A DNA stretch of 64,000 nucleotides from Terebella lapidaria (lineage: Eukaryota > Annelida > Polychaeta > Terebellida > Terebellidae): NCBI GenBank assembly GCA_949152475.1, contig OX424568.1:11693667-11757666 (forward strand), written 5' to 3'. Of this stretch, positions 37,401 to 47,880 are shown piece after piece. The translations under genes were made by a program, and so were the position numbers. The notes beneath the pieces are model-generated. The model was given only the letters and a program-made list of their open reading frames with translations. It had not been told where the DNA came from and ran no database searches. How positions within the stretch are numbered: position 1 is the first letter of the stretch; the number at the start of each line of letters is the position of its first letter.

Positions 37401-40400
37401 ACATGTTCGAAAAAAATAACGAAATTACAGCCAGATAAAAGTTTTCACCTAAAGCTATATTTCAACTCAGAATATTTGACAAACTTGGTTCGCAACTAAG
37501 TTGCGAGATGACTAAATTGGAGCCAGATCGAACTTTTCACTGTAAGTTATATTTCAACTCATACTATGTGCCAAACAACTCATACTATGTTCCAAGTTGA
37601 AATTCAAAGTAAAAGTTCACCAAAACTACATTTCAAGATGACGAAATTGGAGCCAGATCAACTTTTCACCATAATTTAAATTTTAATTCATAATATGTGC
37701 CAAACTTGGTTTCAAGCTGAAATTCAAGTAAAAGTTTACCAAAACTGTATTTCAAGATGACGAAATTGGAGCCAGATCGATCTTTTCACCATAAATTATA
37801 TTTTAATTCATAATATGTGCCAAACTTGGTTCCAAGTTGAAATTCGAAGTAAAAATTGACTTTACTGGTAAAAATAATGTTAACTTATCCGGTTACACCC
37901 ATGAAATCTCTACTGGACAAAACTTTTAAATTGTTGAGTTCAATAATAAATGTTTCTTGTCTTAACTATTTTTCTTGAGGTCAATAATAGACTTAACTAG
38001 TAAAAATGATGTTAACTTATTCGGCTACAGCCATGAAATCTCTACTGCACAGAAACTTCACCTTGTTGAGCCCAATAATAAATGTTTCTTGTCTTAACTA
38101 TTTTTATTGTGGCCAATAATAGACTTAACTAGTAAAAATAATGTTAACTTATTCGGTTACACCTGTGAAGTCTCTACTGGACAAAACCTTTACCTTGTTG
38201 AGCTCAATAATAAATGTTTCTCGTCTTAACTATTTTTATTGTGGTCAATAATAGACTTAACTAGTAAAACCAATGTTAACTTATTCAGTAATATTGTTCT
38301 TTTTTCACCAAAAACATCAGTTCTGTATTCTGAACAAGAATCCAGTGCAATTTGCTTTCATAGTACAGGTTATTGGAGTGATCACACATGTCAAAGTAGG
38401 TATTTTAATTGTCGTAATAAGTTAACCTCTCAAACTTATTAATATTTATTCGATCATTCTGAAAAACAATAGGTTTCGTCTGATGGTCTTTCTCATTGAG
38501 CCTGTGCAATTTCATCATCATTCATTGAAAACTCCCACCCGTAGTGCGTTCACAACCGATGTGTGTTAAACAGGCTAATTTGAGCACAAAATGTTACGCC
38601 AATCGGCTATTTTGGTTGCTATGGCAACCAAAATCGATAGGTGTCCAGATCTCACCATAAGACATGTCCATATAAAATATTATCAAAATCGGTTCATATT
38701 TGCAACCTGCAGCTCGTTCACAAGAAAGTGTCTGCGGACGCGGACGCGGCGGCGGCGCGACGATCGTAAATCCATAGTATCCGCCGAACTTTGTTCGGGG
38801 GATACAATTAACAATGATCAATGGATGAAGACTCAAAACTTGATATATTCCGGATATATCACCAATCCCACATCTCATTCAACCAGGTCCACCAGCTAAT
38901 ATTAGTTGAGTTAAATAGGGAAAAAATGTCAAAACTTACACTTTGCAGTGGGCAAAATCGCAATACACTTGCCCGGAGGATGAAAACCGATACATCGTGA
39001 TGACAGATCTATGGCCAGTTACGCAATGTTCATAGGGACATTACTTGCTGGCATGAGTTTGCTGGCTGCATGCATAATGTCATTAATGTGCACATGCAAC
39101 TTTGTACCTGGACCACAAGTCTCATGAAGATTTGATGAATCGCAATGCATTGATCAGAGTTACATCATGCACTGGGAACAGAATGACTATCAAAGTTTGT
39201 TCTTTGGGAATGCTGCATTTTAAGTAACGTTCAACGATTTTCATTTTCATGAATTTTTTGCAGACTTCTCCCTGTGTACTACTATGTGGTCATTATTCCC
39301 ATATTTTTAATATCAAAATCACAGTACCTGAAAAACATAATAATGACTTCATAACATGGCAACAACATTCAATTGAACACCTACTTTTTTTTCACAATTT
39401 TTGATACAATTTTCAAGGAATGTAAACATTGAACTACAAACAGTTCAAAGTGGTTTAAAAAATTTGTTGGGAGAACCTCAACTTTCAATTTAAACCGCCT
39501 GTAACAACTTCTTGTACACAAAACATTGCAGTCTTTTATATACAGGGTATAAATGTACATGTACACGAGTTCTATTTTGACCACATTCCATGAATAAGGC
39601 GACGGAGGACTGCATGACCTAGATATTTCACGTCTGTCTGTGCAGCAGGCCCTGGTGCAGAACCGATAAAAAAAATTGACAAGGCCATTACAGTACTCAC
39701 TAATGACTCACTTGAATACCATTTACAATGCAGTCTGGCACGTTTTGACAAAGCTACACACCCCACCCGAGTGTAAAACTAATTGAAGTTTTATTGGGGG
39801 GAAATTCATGTGTATGCAGAAATACATAAGAGAGACTCTCTTATGTATTTCTGGTGTATGTAAGTGAAGTCGTACTTGATGCCCTGTTAAACGACATTGA
39901 ACACAAGTCAAGTTATTAGGGCTAAAAAGATTATGAAAATGTGTAATCGATTAATTGTGTGTGTGTAATCGTATCGAATCCGATTAATCGTTACTGGAAG
40001 ATTAGACACTAGAATGACGTATATCGTATATGTTTCTGATGTAAATTAGTTCACGGAGTTTGACATCGATTATTGCAGGAGGCACAAGGAGTGAGAATAT
40101 GGCAGGTGTTTGAATGATATTAGACGAATAAAGTGAACTATTTGACGTGAATAATCATGATAAACAAGTGAAAAACAAATGTGTTTTGTTATTTCTTTCA
40201 TCACATGAACACTGACAAATTTTACATTCGGTAGCCATTTTGGCCAGCTCCGTGGTGTTGTAAAATGTGGACTGCGAATTTTTTGTTTTTGTTTTATAAC
40301 AATAAGAACATTCAAGTTGCGATGGTAACCACGCTAACACTTTGCAGTTCACAAATACACTTCGTTCTGGAACTCTTCAACCAGCGTCCATATGTTTACT

Positions 40401-43400
40401 TCCGGCTAAACACAACGAGTTTTTGATGTTGATACGAGTTTTGTTGCAAATAACTAGGGATTTGTATCTTTTTGTACTGAATAAAGGAGTAGGATACACA
40501 GAAACGATTACCGATTTTCAAATTCTGTAATCGATTACACACTGTAAACGTGTCGTTCTAGATTAATCGTATTAATCGTTTTAGCCCTACAAGTTATAGA
40601 TACAGCTTTTTCAATTCACAGATGCTTCTATTTTTAACAAATACATTTAATATTCAGTTCACATTCAGTTCACATTATGTGCTGGAGTCTTTGCTGTAGG
40701 AGTTGACAAAATCAAACAGTGGTTCAGCATCTTCTTTCCCATGAAAGGTGAAGACATGTGCAACAAGGTGTATAAGGATGTGAACAAAAGCTGCAAGGTT
40801 AAATATGTGTCAGATCGCATCAGAGAAAGGGTCCGAGTACATTTAGGGTGAAGCATTGCCAGCATAATGCCATCTTGAATTGGCACAGTTGTAAATGATG
40901 AATGATACCACATTTATAGATCATGGAAAATAGACCATAGCCTTTCTTTCAAGGCCACTTGGTAATAGGCATATTCAGAGGTGAAGGGAGGGCAAAATGT
41001 TACATTGCATGAAGCCAATTTGGAATGAATCCAATCTTCCCTGTGCTGTAACCTTCCAAAGAGCAACATGTGAAAATGTTAGATGTTCCCAGGTATGCAT
41101 GTTAATTAGTTTACTAGTATTTGATATTTATATTGGGTCATTTATTGCTGATAAATTCAGGTATACAGAGAACTTCATAACTCAAAATGTTATAAGCCAT
41201 TGAGTGGCAGTGAGTGCAAACCAGGCAATGGCATTGATATATTTTATGACAGATGGCCAGAAGCTGTCTGGTAGAAAGTAACACAAGACCTGCCATAAAA
41301 TGATGCGCTGTAACGCAGTTTTATAATGTCATCCCAAAATTAGCTCAGTTGAGCTGGGTTCCGTATTTATACATGTACATGGTATGTATACTAGGACAGT
41401 GGATAGACAGAAATTCAAAATGAACCTCACTTCATGGATGTTAGTAAAACCATACATGATTAATTTGCCAGATTTTTTATCAATATTTTTGCTAGCATTC
41501 AATGATTTTCACAGACATTCACAGTAGCATCTCTATTTGGCATTGATTCGATTCTGACCATGACATATTTTAAAGATACGATCAATAAAACAAACCTGCT
41601 CATATCCAAGTGCACAGCTGTCAAACCATGAGTCACTGGGCTTTTTTTTCTGGTGAACATCCTAAACACGACATAATGTACCGTACCGTACCGTACAGTG
41701 TACCGTACTGGTCCGTACATTAGTTGCAAAGCTATTTTATAAATGCGAAATAATTTTTCATGTACATGTATGGCAGATTTACTGAAAGTACATGCAGTCA
41801 ATTCATCTGTATTGAACTTGACCATATATACAGTACATGTGAAAACTTGATATTTAGATTCCTAAGTTGTCTAAATATAAGTAAACATGGAAGTACAATG
41901 TCATTTGTACAATTTGGAAACTGAAAGTATTTTTTTTTGGAAAATTATTAAAATGCTGACATTCGAACCCAGGGGTACTACTGACAGCGAACTCAATTTA
42001 GGGTTTTACAGTAGTTCGATGAACACTGAACACAGAGACAAGGCTTCACAGTGTACTGTTTGTTTCAAACAAAACAGTATGGCCCATATCAGATGTATCT
42101 TGATGTTTTCAAGCATTGCGAGTCTGCGAGTCTGCGAGAGGAATGCGTGCCACAGAAGTTTGGTAATTCCAACAACCTGCTTGCAGATGGTACTGGACTA
42201 CTGGTAGCATCTCTAGAAAAGTAGCAAAAAGTAGTGACTGAGCAGTGTACACTGTTTTAAAGCATGCTCGGAATGTAAAGTAAGTGCATGACCTGTCAAT
42301 GTATCAAGTGATCTGCCAGCAAGTAGATCATCACCGTGCTCGTGTGAGCTGATGATCTGGCAATACTAGTACATGAGCAACTTGGTCTGTTTTACTTTTT
42401 TATAATTTCTCACAGTCATGAGTTACCAAAATGTAGTGCAAAGTTCACATTCCAAATTTAATGTTTCAATGTTTCTATAGATTTTTATTATCATTTCACA
42501 TGCAGCATGCCATGGTGGAATTTGCTGAAACTGGAGTGAGTGGAATGTCCTAGAATTCTATTGGAAGATCAATTTTTAAAGCTAAAATCAATTTAATCTT
42601 CATTGATTGACATGCAATTATATGCTCATTAAATAGCTATGTTTACTCATTCACCCTGTAAATATTGGTTTGACTTCTAGAGCTGAGCACTTCAATCATT
42701 GATGACGTATATGAACTGTCTGTATGTTATCAACATCTGGAGAGATCTAGCATCGATATCCAATCGTCAAATTCACAAGTCACAAGTGAACACCAGACAC
42801 CATAGATCTAGGCCTAGTAGTAAACTGCTTCAATGTGGAATTAATGTTTCTATTCAACGCAGAACTTTCAATCAAATTTTTACTTGGCCACAAATGTCTG
42901 AGGCTCAGAGCAAAGATTACATAAAATTCAGACAATGATGTCAGAAAGCTCCCTAAAGCTAAATGTTTTATTGGTTGCCACAGCTACTGGTATTACGACT
43001 GCAGGTTCATCTCATACTAGTTTTCACTTTTAACTAGTTTTTTATTTTGATTTATAAACAAAGTAGAAAATAAACTTACCAAACTTCATCATAAAATCCT
43101 TGATACGCGTAGGAATCCATGACCATGTTTCTTTGTGAAAAAAAATCTTCTCTCAAATGTACCAGCAACACTGTATCATATTTGGTAGTGTGCTGTTAGG
43201 TAGATCTAGTTTAGCCAGGGGCCAAATGGCAAATAAGGACACACAAGCTACAAGGCAACATTGTCAAACTGATAATGCTGCTGATTACAGCAAAAAGCCC
43301 ACCACTTGTTTGTAGTCAAGCTGCATGATGGCTCAAAAAAGTATCCTAGATGGGTGGATACTGATTAGTATCGAAGCTTAAAAAGCTACTAGTATCTATA

Positions 43401-45941
43401 AGGAGTAGTGATGGTTTCTTCACACATTTCTATACAGTATTGTCTACTAGTATGCCTTCCTATCACAAACTCTACCTGTAGACACCCCTCCCCCCTCTAA
43501 AAAGATAGCTCTATTCTACTCCTGCACTAATACCTTACAAATACATTTACAATCCTCAAGTAAATAAGGGTATTGTACCTGTACCTGTAACTTTCCCACA
43601 CACATAATGCATGCCGTCTAATACACGTAGCTCAAAGTAGTGATTACAGTCCTGGAAGAATAGGCAAGTTGCCAACTTGCCATCATATACACTCCTGTAG
43701 TACTATCCACTTGCAAGCCTCAATATATGAAGACTAAACTGCAGGCAAATTCATTACGGCATTTCCAAGGATTATTATATGTGACGTCAATTTTTGTAAT
43801 AAAGTTTATGCTTCATGTACACTAATACCCGTTGAATGACAGTTTACCAGGCACATTTTCACTTTCACCTGAGAACAAATTTGTATGCAATAAGCGCATC
43901 ATAATATTATGTCAACATCATGTAAACATGAGTGCTTGAACTGCACCAATCAGTGAAATCAAATCACTAGCTCACCACACATGCATGTACATCAGAACAT
44001 CATCGACACAAATTGGGTTCATTTCTGTGACCTTGACTTCACTTGGATATAGTGAAAGGAACAATACAACATAAAAATTGCTTCGAACAATTCAACACTT
44101 GTAACACAACACAATAGGATTTAAGAATCTCACCTCTCATCTTCCGTATCTTTCTGTGGGTAGTGCATCGTCTGTACCATCTCAAGTAGCGGCTGCGTCA
44201 GGCCAACCTGCATCATCAGCGGCTTCATCATCGGCACATCATCCCGCACGTGAAGTTGCTGAGACAAGTTCCGCTCACTCTCCTCAACCGAAACCGTTGA
44301 CTGCTGGTCATCGGGCACAATGTACATTCCGTCCGTAGGAGCCGTTGACTGAAACTCCGAACCCTGGACGTTGCCATCACTGGGGCTGGCATTGTTACTC
44401 TGACCGGAATTCGGGTTGAAGTCCGTCACGTTTGCCTTGCCTGTTGTAGGCTGCACTGAAGACGCGGCAACGTCTCCAAGCGATGACTCAGCCTGATTCT
44501 TCGATCCTTGACCACCATTGTTAAATTCAGGGCCTGGAGCGGTTTTCTGGGATGTTGTCTGATTGGGGGCCGTTTGCTTCTGTTGCTGCTGTTGTTGTTG
44601 TTGTTGTGGAATCGTTTGAGTAGTTGGCTGGGTGGCTTGCTGTGTTTGGCCCAAGAAGTCCTGATGAGACGATCCTGGATAGTCCTGCAGCTTTGTGGTG
44701 CTGGTGCTCGTCGTGACTCCAGAGGTGGTCGATGTTGGTGCAGCATACGTTACTGGGGGCTGCTGTGAATGTTGCTGTGACGGTAATGACTGCGAGGCTT
44801 GTTGTGACGGCTGAACAATCGAGCTTGACAATTCATGAGCACCTGTTTTCTCAACGCTGACTGCTGGATTGCTAGCCATCGACTGAGCAGTGTAATCTCC
44901 ATTCTGAAGTTGCGACTGGTTGACTGACTGTGTTTCTGGTATTGAAGGAGTAGCTTCCCCAGGAACAAGTGATGCCAGAGGATTTTTGCTTGGGTCGTCC
45001 ACTCCGGGCACGTAATGCACAGAACTGGCAGCACTTGAGTTTCCAGAGCCCAAGTCTTCGTTCGATTTCTCTCGTTGCGTCCTCTCTGAGTCCTGGTAAT
45101 CAACACAAGTCCATCGACCTCGAAGGAATCTCTCATTTGAAACTTTAACAATCCTGAACCTATTTTCACCAAAATTAGGATCTGTATTTTCGTCCTTGAT
45201 ATTGGAAAGTGTCCGCGGCACATCAGCGCCTGAGGACTTGGAATATTGTGGAGTTTCTTCTTTGGTCTGTGGCAAGGAAGCAGTTAGGTGTTTGCCTTCA
45301 TGTTTTAAGTCTTCAACAACAAGGCTCTGAACTGTGTCTTCAGAGGAAGGATCTTGATCGATATCAGTCATTTTAGATGTGTCCATAATCTCAGAGCTCA
45401 AATCCTCAGTGTTTGTCTCGTCAAAATCATCACCGATACTATCCGCATCTTCTGCGTGATCAACAGTGTCCATTTCCAACTGTTTACGATTGATAACGCG
45501 CGTGATCTGGAACGAGCCTTTCTTGGGCTTCTGGGAGTTGGCGTGTATCATTTGTGAAGCAGTCGGAGCAACTGGGGTGCTTACATCCAAAAACAAACTA
45601 TCAGATGCTTTTCGCTTGTTTGTTGCTCCATGTCTCGCATCTTGGGGTTGGGGTTGGGAACCTTCCCCAGATGACTGTGAAGTGGGACCCATTTTCACAG
45701 ATCCGCTGCCAGTTCCAGACGAAGGCACGCCCCCACTTTCTGTGGATTCCCCGTCGGCGTCGGAGGCCATCGACACGTTAACGTTTGTGGCGCCCGATTT
45801 TCCGTCCATTTTATGATTGTATTCCATGGAACTTACAGCCATGTTTGGTAGGAAATATCCCGATCCATGATGTTTTTGATCAGCACCTGCTGTAGCCTTT
45901 GTCCTAAATCTAGAACTGACGGTAACAGCGACCATATCCAT
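19484..45941 (-). CDS. TSC22D: TSC22 domain family protein, long isoform (bunched-type)
   Basis: The exons are 45941-44134, 20380-20335 and 19681-19484: 2052 bp, 683 residues. The large exon ends in AG and the next begins with T, restoring the SGAS codon found in this family. Family landmarks: [12 protein letters not shown] and [17 protein letters not shown] (about 139-188, conserved motif 1), [19 protein letters not shown] (about 261-279, motif 2), a polyQ run (about 446-454), [11 protein letters not shown], then the TSC box and leucine zipper ([20 protein letters not shown] onward, about 622-665). The zipper dimerises. Long isoforms in flies and mammals bind Madm/NRBP1 through the N-terminal motifs and promote growth or volume control. 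Translation could instead begin at 45842 (AACATGG context), giving 650 residues. The middle is Ser/Gln-rich and disordered. Confidence 0.93.
20028..20174. mobile_element. MITE-like hairpin in the last TSC22D intron
   Basis: TTTGTGTAATGAGACGTTAT on the left is mirrored by ATAACGTCCCATTACACAAA on the right, and the pairing continues inward through ATTCCTAG and CCACCTAGTGAGTA. The arms are about 65 bp around about 17 bp. Each arm holds a CTAGGTGGCAG-like word close to the CTCF core. No coding sequence. The superfamily is unclear. Confidence 0.8.
21041..21075. repeat. (TATGA)n microsatellite
   Basis: TATGA is repeated about seven times without interruption. It lies in a TSC22D intron. Confidence 0.95.
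21901..22355 (-). CDS. TSC22D alternative first exon (22.4 kb), cysteine-rich
   Basis: ATG at 22355 opens a frame of 151 codons plus AG before GTATAT. AG plus T gives Ser, so it joins as YKH-SGAS in the same way as the long exon; the protein would be 232 residues. The N-terminal part is rich in cysteine (for example [21 protein letters not shown]). The last part, [16 protein letters not shown], looks helical, somewhat like the short N-termini of vertebrate TSC22D1/D3. The donor is weaker than at 26.4 and 29.1 kb. Confidence 0.55.
22356..26269. other. TSC22D intronic or promoter sequence between alternative first exons
   Basis: No additional gene is recognised. Long G-runs (about 24063-24166, several tracts of 7 to 15 G) could form quadruplexes. 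An open minus-strand frame at 24849-25334 has no domain and poor composition. The segment just above 22355 should hold the promoter of the 22.4-kb first exon. Confidence 0.45.
26270..26370 (-). CDS. TSC22D alternative first exon (26.4 kb)
   Basis: ATG at 26370 lies in a strong context (AAACATGG). The frame [20 protein letters not shown]...VIMASL ends in GG before the donor GTGAGTGAG. GG plus T of the next exon gives Gly, so the frame continues into [15 protein letters not shown] and the zipper: 114 residues in all, the size of the short TSC22D1/GILZ-type isoforms. A CTCF-like motif lies about 26 bp upstream of the ATG. Support comes from context, donor and phase; no transcript was seen. Confidence 0.6.
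26371..28760. other. TSC22D intronic sequence with a pogo-like terminal repeat
   Basis: No exon is recognised. TACAGTGGTCGCCCTCGGAT (28327-28346), then AAGAC and later AGTCTTATTAGAGG, resembles the CAGTGG... terminal repeats of pogo/Tigger-type DNA transposons. Only one end is clear, so it is probably a fragment. Confidence 0.4.
28761..29125 (-). CDS. TSC22D alternative first exon (29.1 kb)
   Basis: An open frame from ATG at 29125 ([15 protein letters not shown]) ends in AT followed by the strong donor GTGAGT. The two leftover bases join the T of the shared exon at 20380 to give Ile-Gly-Ala-Ser, keeping frame into the TSC22 domain and giving a 202-residue protein. The N-terminus is Pro/Thr-rich, with a hydrophobic end ([13 protein letters not shown]). 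I do not recognise it from other TSC22D proteins. There is an in-frame stop upstream, so it reads as a first exon. No transcript was seen; the phase match is the main support. Confidence 0.6.
29126..37231. other. Large TSC22D intron, no additional gene seen
   Basis: Open frames here (for example 33315-33653, 34460-34885) lack domains and conserved composition. CTCF-like words TCACCAGGTGGCAG (34056-34069) and TTCACCAGGTGGAGCC (34110-34125) stand 54 bp apart. A run of 21 C lies at 35570-35590. A short MITE lies at 36561-36763. The rest is AT-rich. Confidence 0.45.
36561..36763. mobile_element. Short MITE with CTGTAAACCC inverted ends
   Basis: CTGTAAACCC at 36561-36570 is mirrored by GGGTTTACAG at 36754-36763, and inner words GTTCG and CGAAC also mirror. 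On the right the flank is TA. At about 203 bp with no coding sequence it fits a Tc1/mariner-type MITE, but the left TA is not present. Confidence 0.55.
37395..37860. repeat. Tandem repeat of about 120-130 bp
   Basis: AAATTGGAGCCAGATC recurs at intervals of 119-130 bp (block starts at 37507, 37637 and 37756, with a more diverged copy near 37412). Each is followed by CTTTTCAC and a TTCATAATATGTGCCAAAC-like stretch. Confidence 0.75.
37862..38290. repeat. Tandem repeat with 132-bp period
   Basis: ATGTTAAC recurs at 37877, 38009, 38141 and 38273, exactly 132 bp apart, within well-conserved units containing TCTCTACTGGACAAAAC and TCAATAATAAATGTTTCT. There are about three and a quarter copies. Confidence 0.9.
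39817..39853. repeat. Perfect 18-bp palindrome with 1-nt spacer
   Basis: CAGAAATACATAAGAGAG is followed by A and then its exact reverse complement. It lies 64 bp before the hAT-like element. It may be a small insertion relic or a hairpin-forming regulatory site. Confidence 0.85.
39917..40589. mobile_element. Non-autonomous hAT-like element with 8-bp target duplication
   Basis: The ends are TAGGGCTAAAAAGATTA and, inverted on the right, TAGGGCTAAAACGATTA. The sequence CAAGTTAT lies on both sides (39909-39916 and 40590-40597), an 8-bp target duplication typical of hAT transposons; TAGGGCT...CGATTA ends are also common in that superfamily. At 673 bp, with no transposase frame, it is non-autonomous. 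It lies in the large TSC22D intron. Confidence 0.9.
40598..44133. other. TSC22D intron 1, proximal part
   Basis: No gene recognised. A short (CCGTA)n run lies at about 41680-41700. The sequence is AT-rich, with scattered CATGTACATG words. It ends at the splice donor of the long exon (AG|GTGAGA at 44134/44133). Confidence 0.45.
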
Positions 45942-46177
45942 GACATGGTGATGAGTGCATGACGAACTTCGTCAAACTTGTCCAGGAAGCCCGCTGGCTT
46001 CGGACGCAATTTACTCCTCAACAGGCGTATTCCGTGATTAACTGGCTATCGGGAATAAATTCATCGTTAGTTATAAGTCAATTAGTGTACGATTTAGGGA
46101 CGAATCCCCAAATATACACCGATAAAACGCTGAAAACAAGCTACTGACTTGTTGTAATCTTCCACTCCCGTCTGTCA

Positions 46178-46192
46178 AAGATGGCGGCCATT
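46178..46192. promoter_or_regulatory. YY1-like motif in the probable promoter of the long TSC22D isoform
   Basis: The plus strand reads AAGATGGCGGCCATT, the extended YY1 motif common at metazoan start sites. It sits about 240 bp upstream of the first ATG of the long isoform, in a CpG-richer patch (about 45.95-46.3 kb). The motif points along the plus strand, opposite to TSC22D, so it may mark a divergent start or work in either direction. CATTCTGGGAAA follows. Confidence 0.45.
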
Positions 46193-47880
46193 AATGCGCA
46201 AAGCATTCTGGGAAAATGTTACAGACGGCGAATTTCTGCCGCTTGTGATGGCGAGAAAATATCAAAGCTGCACCCGTGGAAATTCTTTGATAACGTTCAC
46301 GTCATGAGCAGAAGAGGGGGTTCACTCCCAGTGCGAAGTGATTAGGGATTCTAAGCTATTCTATATACAATTGTTCTCATATGTAAATCGTTTTCTTCCA
46401 TGTAGATCATTGTATATTTGTCCGAACAGAAGAGAGAGAAAATAATATATAGGTAAAGGCCAGATTACAGAATCCACTGTGACTTTGCCAATGTCTACAG
46501 TCCTATTATATGGCCATATGTCTATTAATTCAAATCTATGACATCATCTATATCAATAAATTCTACTTCAATGACACCAACTGAGGTACTGTAGCTTACG
46601 GTAAATTGTTCAGACTTTGTTATATATTTTCCGTGAGCAGTCCTATTTTGTCAAAACGAGGGTCTTATAGGCCCCAAATTAAATTACGTAATTAACCTTG
46701 AGTTTGCTTAAAAATGTATTTATTCATTTATTTATGACCAATTTGCAGGTCCTAATGTAACCTAAAATTTATTTATTTATAAATAAATTAATTGAAAAAT
46801 ATATATATTTATATACATTTCCAACACCCAAATAGGTTCATCAAGATACAATGTATGGGACTCACTGTGCTCAGTGGTAGATTATATGTGTACCCGATTT
46901 TTGGTCTAGGCCTATTTAAATATGATCTATTTCGTTTCACCGAAAAAACTAATGATGACTACACAGGGAGGAACCGTTTTTCTTATTCTATGTGCAATTG
47001 TCTGATTCTATGGGCAAAAAGTCTGATTCTATGAGCAAATTGTCTGATTCTATGGGCAAAAAAGCAAGTAAGCTGCGGGGCACCAGTAAAACATGCTGGA
47101 TCGACAGCTAATTTCTCATATTCTCTGTGTGAATATAGCTTATAGAAGAGCGTGATAATCTACCTCAGACATGTAATAACCACAATAGATCGATATCACC
47201 AACAAGTTCAAGGACGTTTCTATGCATGTTGTTTGCTTTGGTGTCTAGGACCATAGATTGTATTATAGCAAACAAGCAAAATCTTTGTTGTTACTATACC
47301 ACGGGAATATACATTCGAAGGTAGGTCACTTCTTGATCATTACCGTCATCAAATGGTGAATCACGGGTAAACCAATTTATTCTGAAACCTTTGTCTTTGT
47401 TTCAATTAATAAACATTTACCGTGTGATTGTATTCGGTTAACGCTATTCAACTGAAATATGATGGAAATAATATATGGTTTCCTCCACTTTCATACGGAT
47501 ATTAACATACGATCTTACGATTCGGACACACAATTGAATGTTTTGTTTCAGATACGAAGTTACATACATAGGGCATATATATGTAACCTAGCCTACATGT
47601 AGAATACATTTTCCAGGCCTATAATAACAGGCATAATCGTGATTGTTGATATCAAATTATTGCGATTTTATCCGCCAAAATATTCAGTTTCGTTGTCTAA
47701 CAATGATGTGCGGTATCGGTTAACTTTTAGGCCATTGGTTTGAATTGAATAAAATCTAGGCCCTGTGGTGGACGAAATTCAGTCATTCCACACGTGACAT
47801 ATTAAAATATAACAGTTTTTACCCTATAAACATGTGATATTAGCTAGTATTACTGAACTCCAGTGTCGTGATAGCTTTAA
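46193..47880. other. Intergenic sequence between TSC22D and the 47.9-kb foldback
   Basis: No gene is recognised. It is AT-rich, with a TTTATT/ATTTAT-rich patch at about 46700-46800 and the foldback arm at 46972-47119. Confidence 0.5.
46972..47119 (+). mobile_element. Solo arm of the 9064-10221 foldback family
   Basis: It begins CACAGGGAGGAACCGTTT, continues with four TCTGATTCTATG-type units (the first altered) and GGGCACCAGTAAAACATGCT, then stops matching soon after TAATTTCTCA. This is colinear with the left arm at 9064. No mirrored partner follows, so it is a truncated copy. Confidence 0.8.

Larger units (their letters stand above)
37232..38808. mobile_element. Composite repeat element containing two satellite blocks
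   Basis: The segment starts with GACGCTTCCGGTCGCCTACG and GTATCCCCC and ends with CGAACTTTGTTCGGGGGATA (inverted GTATCCCCC). Just inside the right end is a GC-rich GCGGACGCGG run (about 38734-38762). Two tandem arrays fill the middle (37395-37860 and 37862-38290). The inverted GTATCCCCC words suggest one mobile unit; the outer borders are uncertain. Confidence 0.5.

Noticed and set aside
44156-45816. Plus-strand and alternative-frame proteins opposite the long TSC22D exon
   Set aside because: They are shadows of the conserved minus-strand frame, including a poly-Leu run opposite the polyQ tract.
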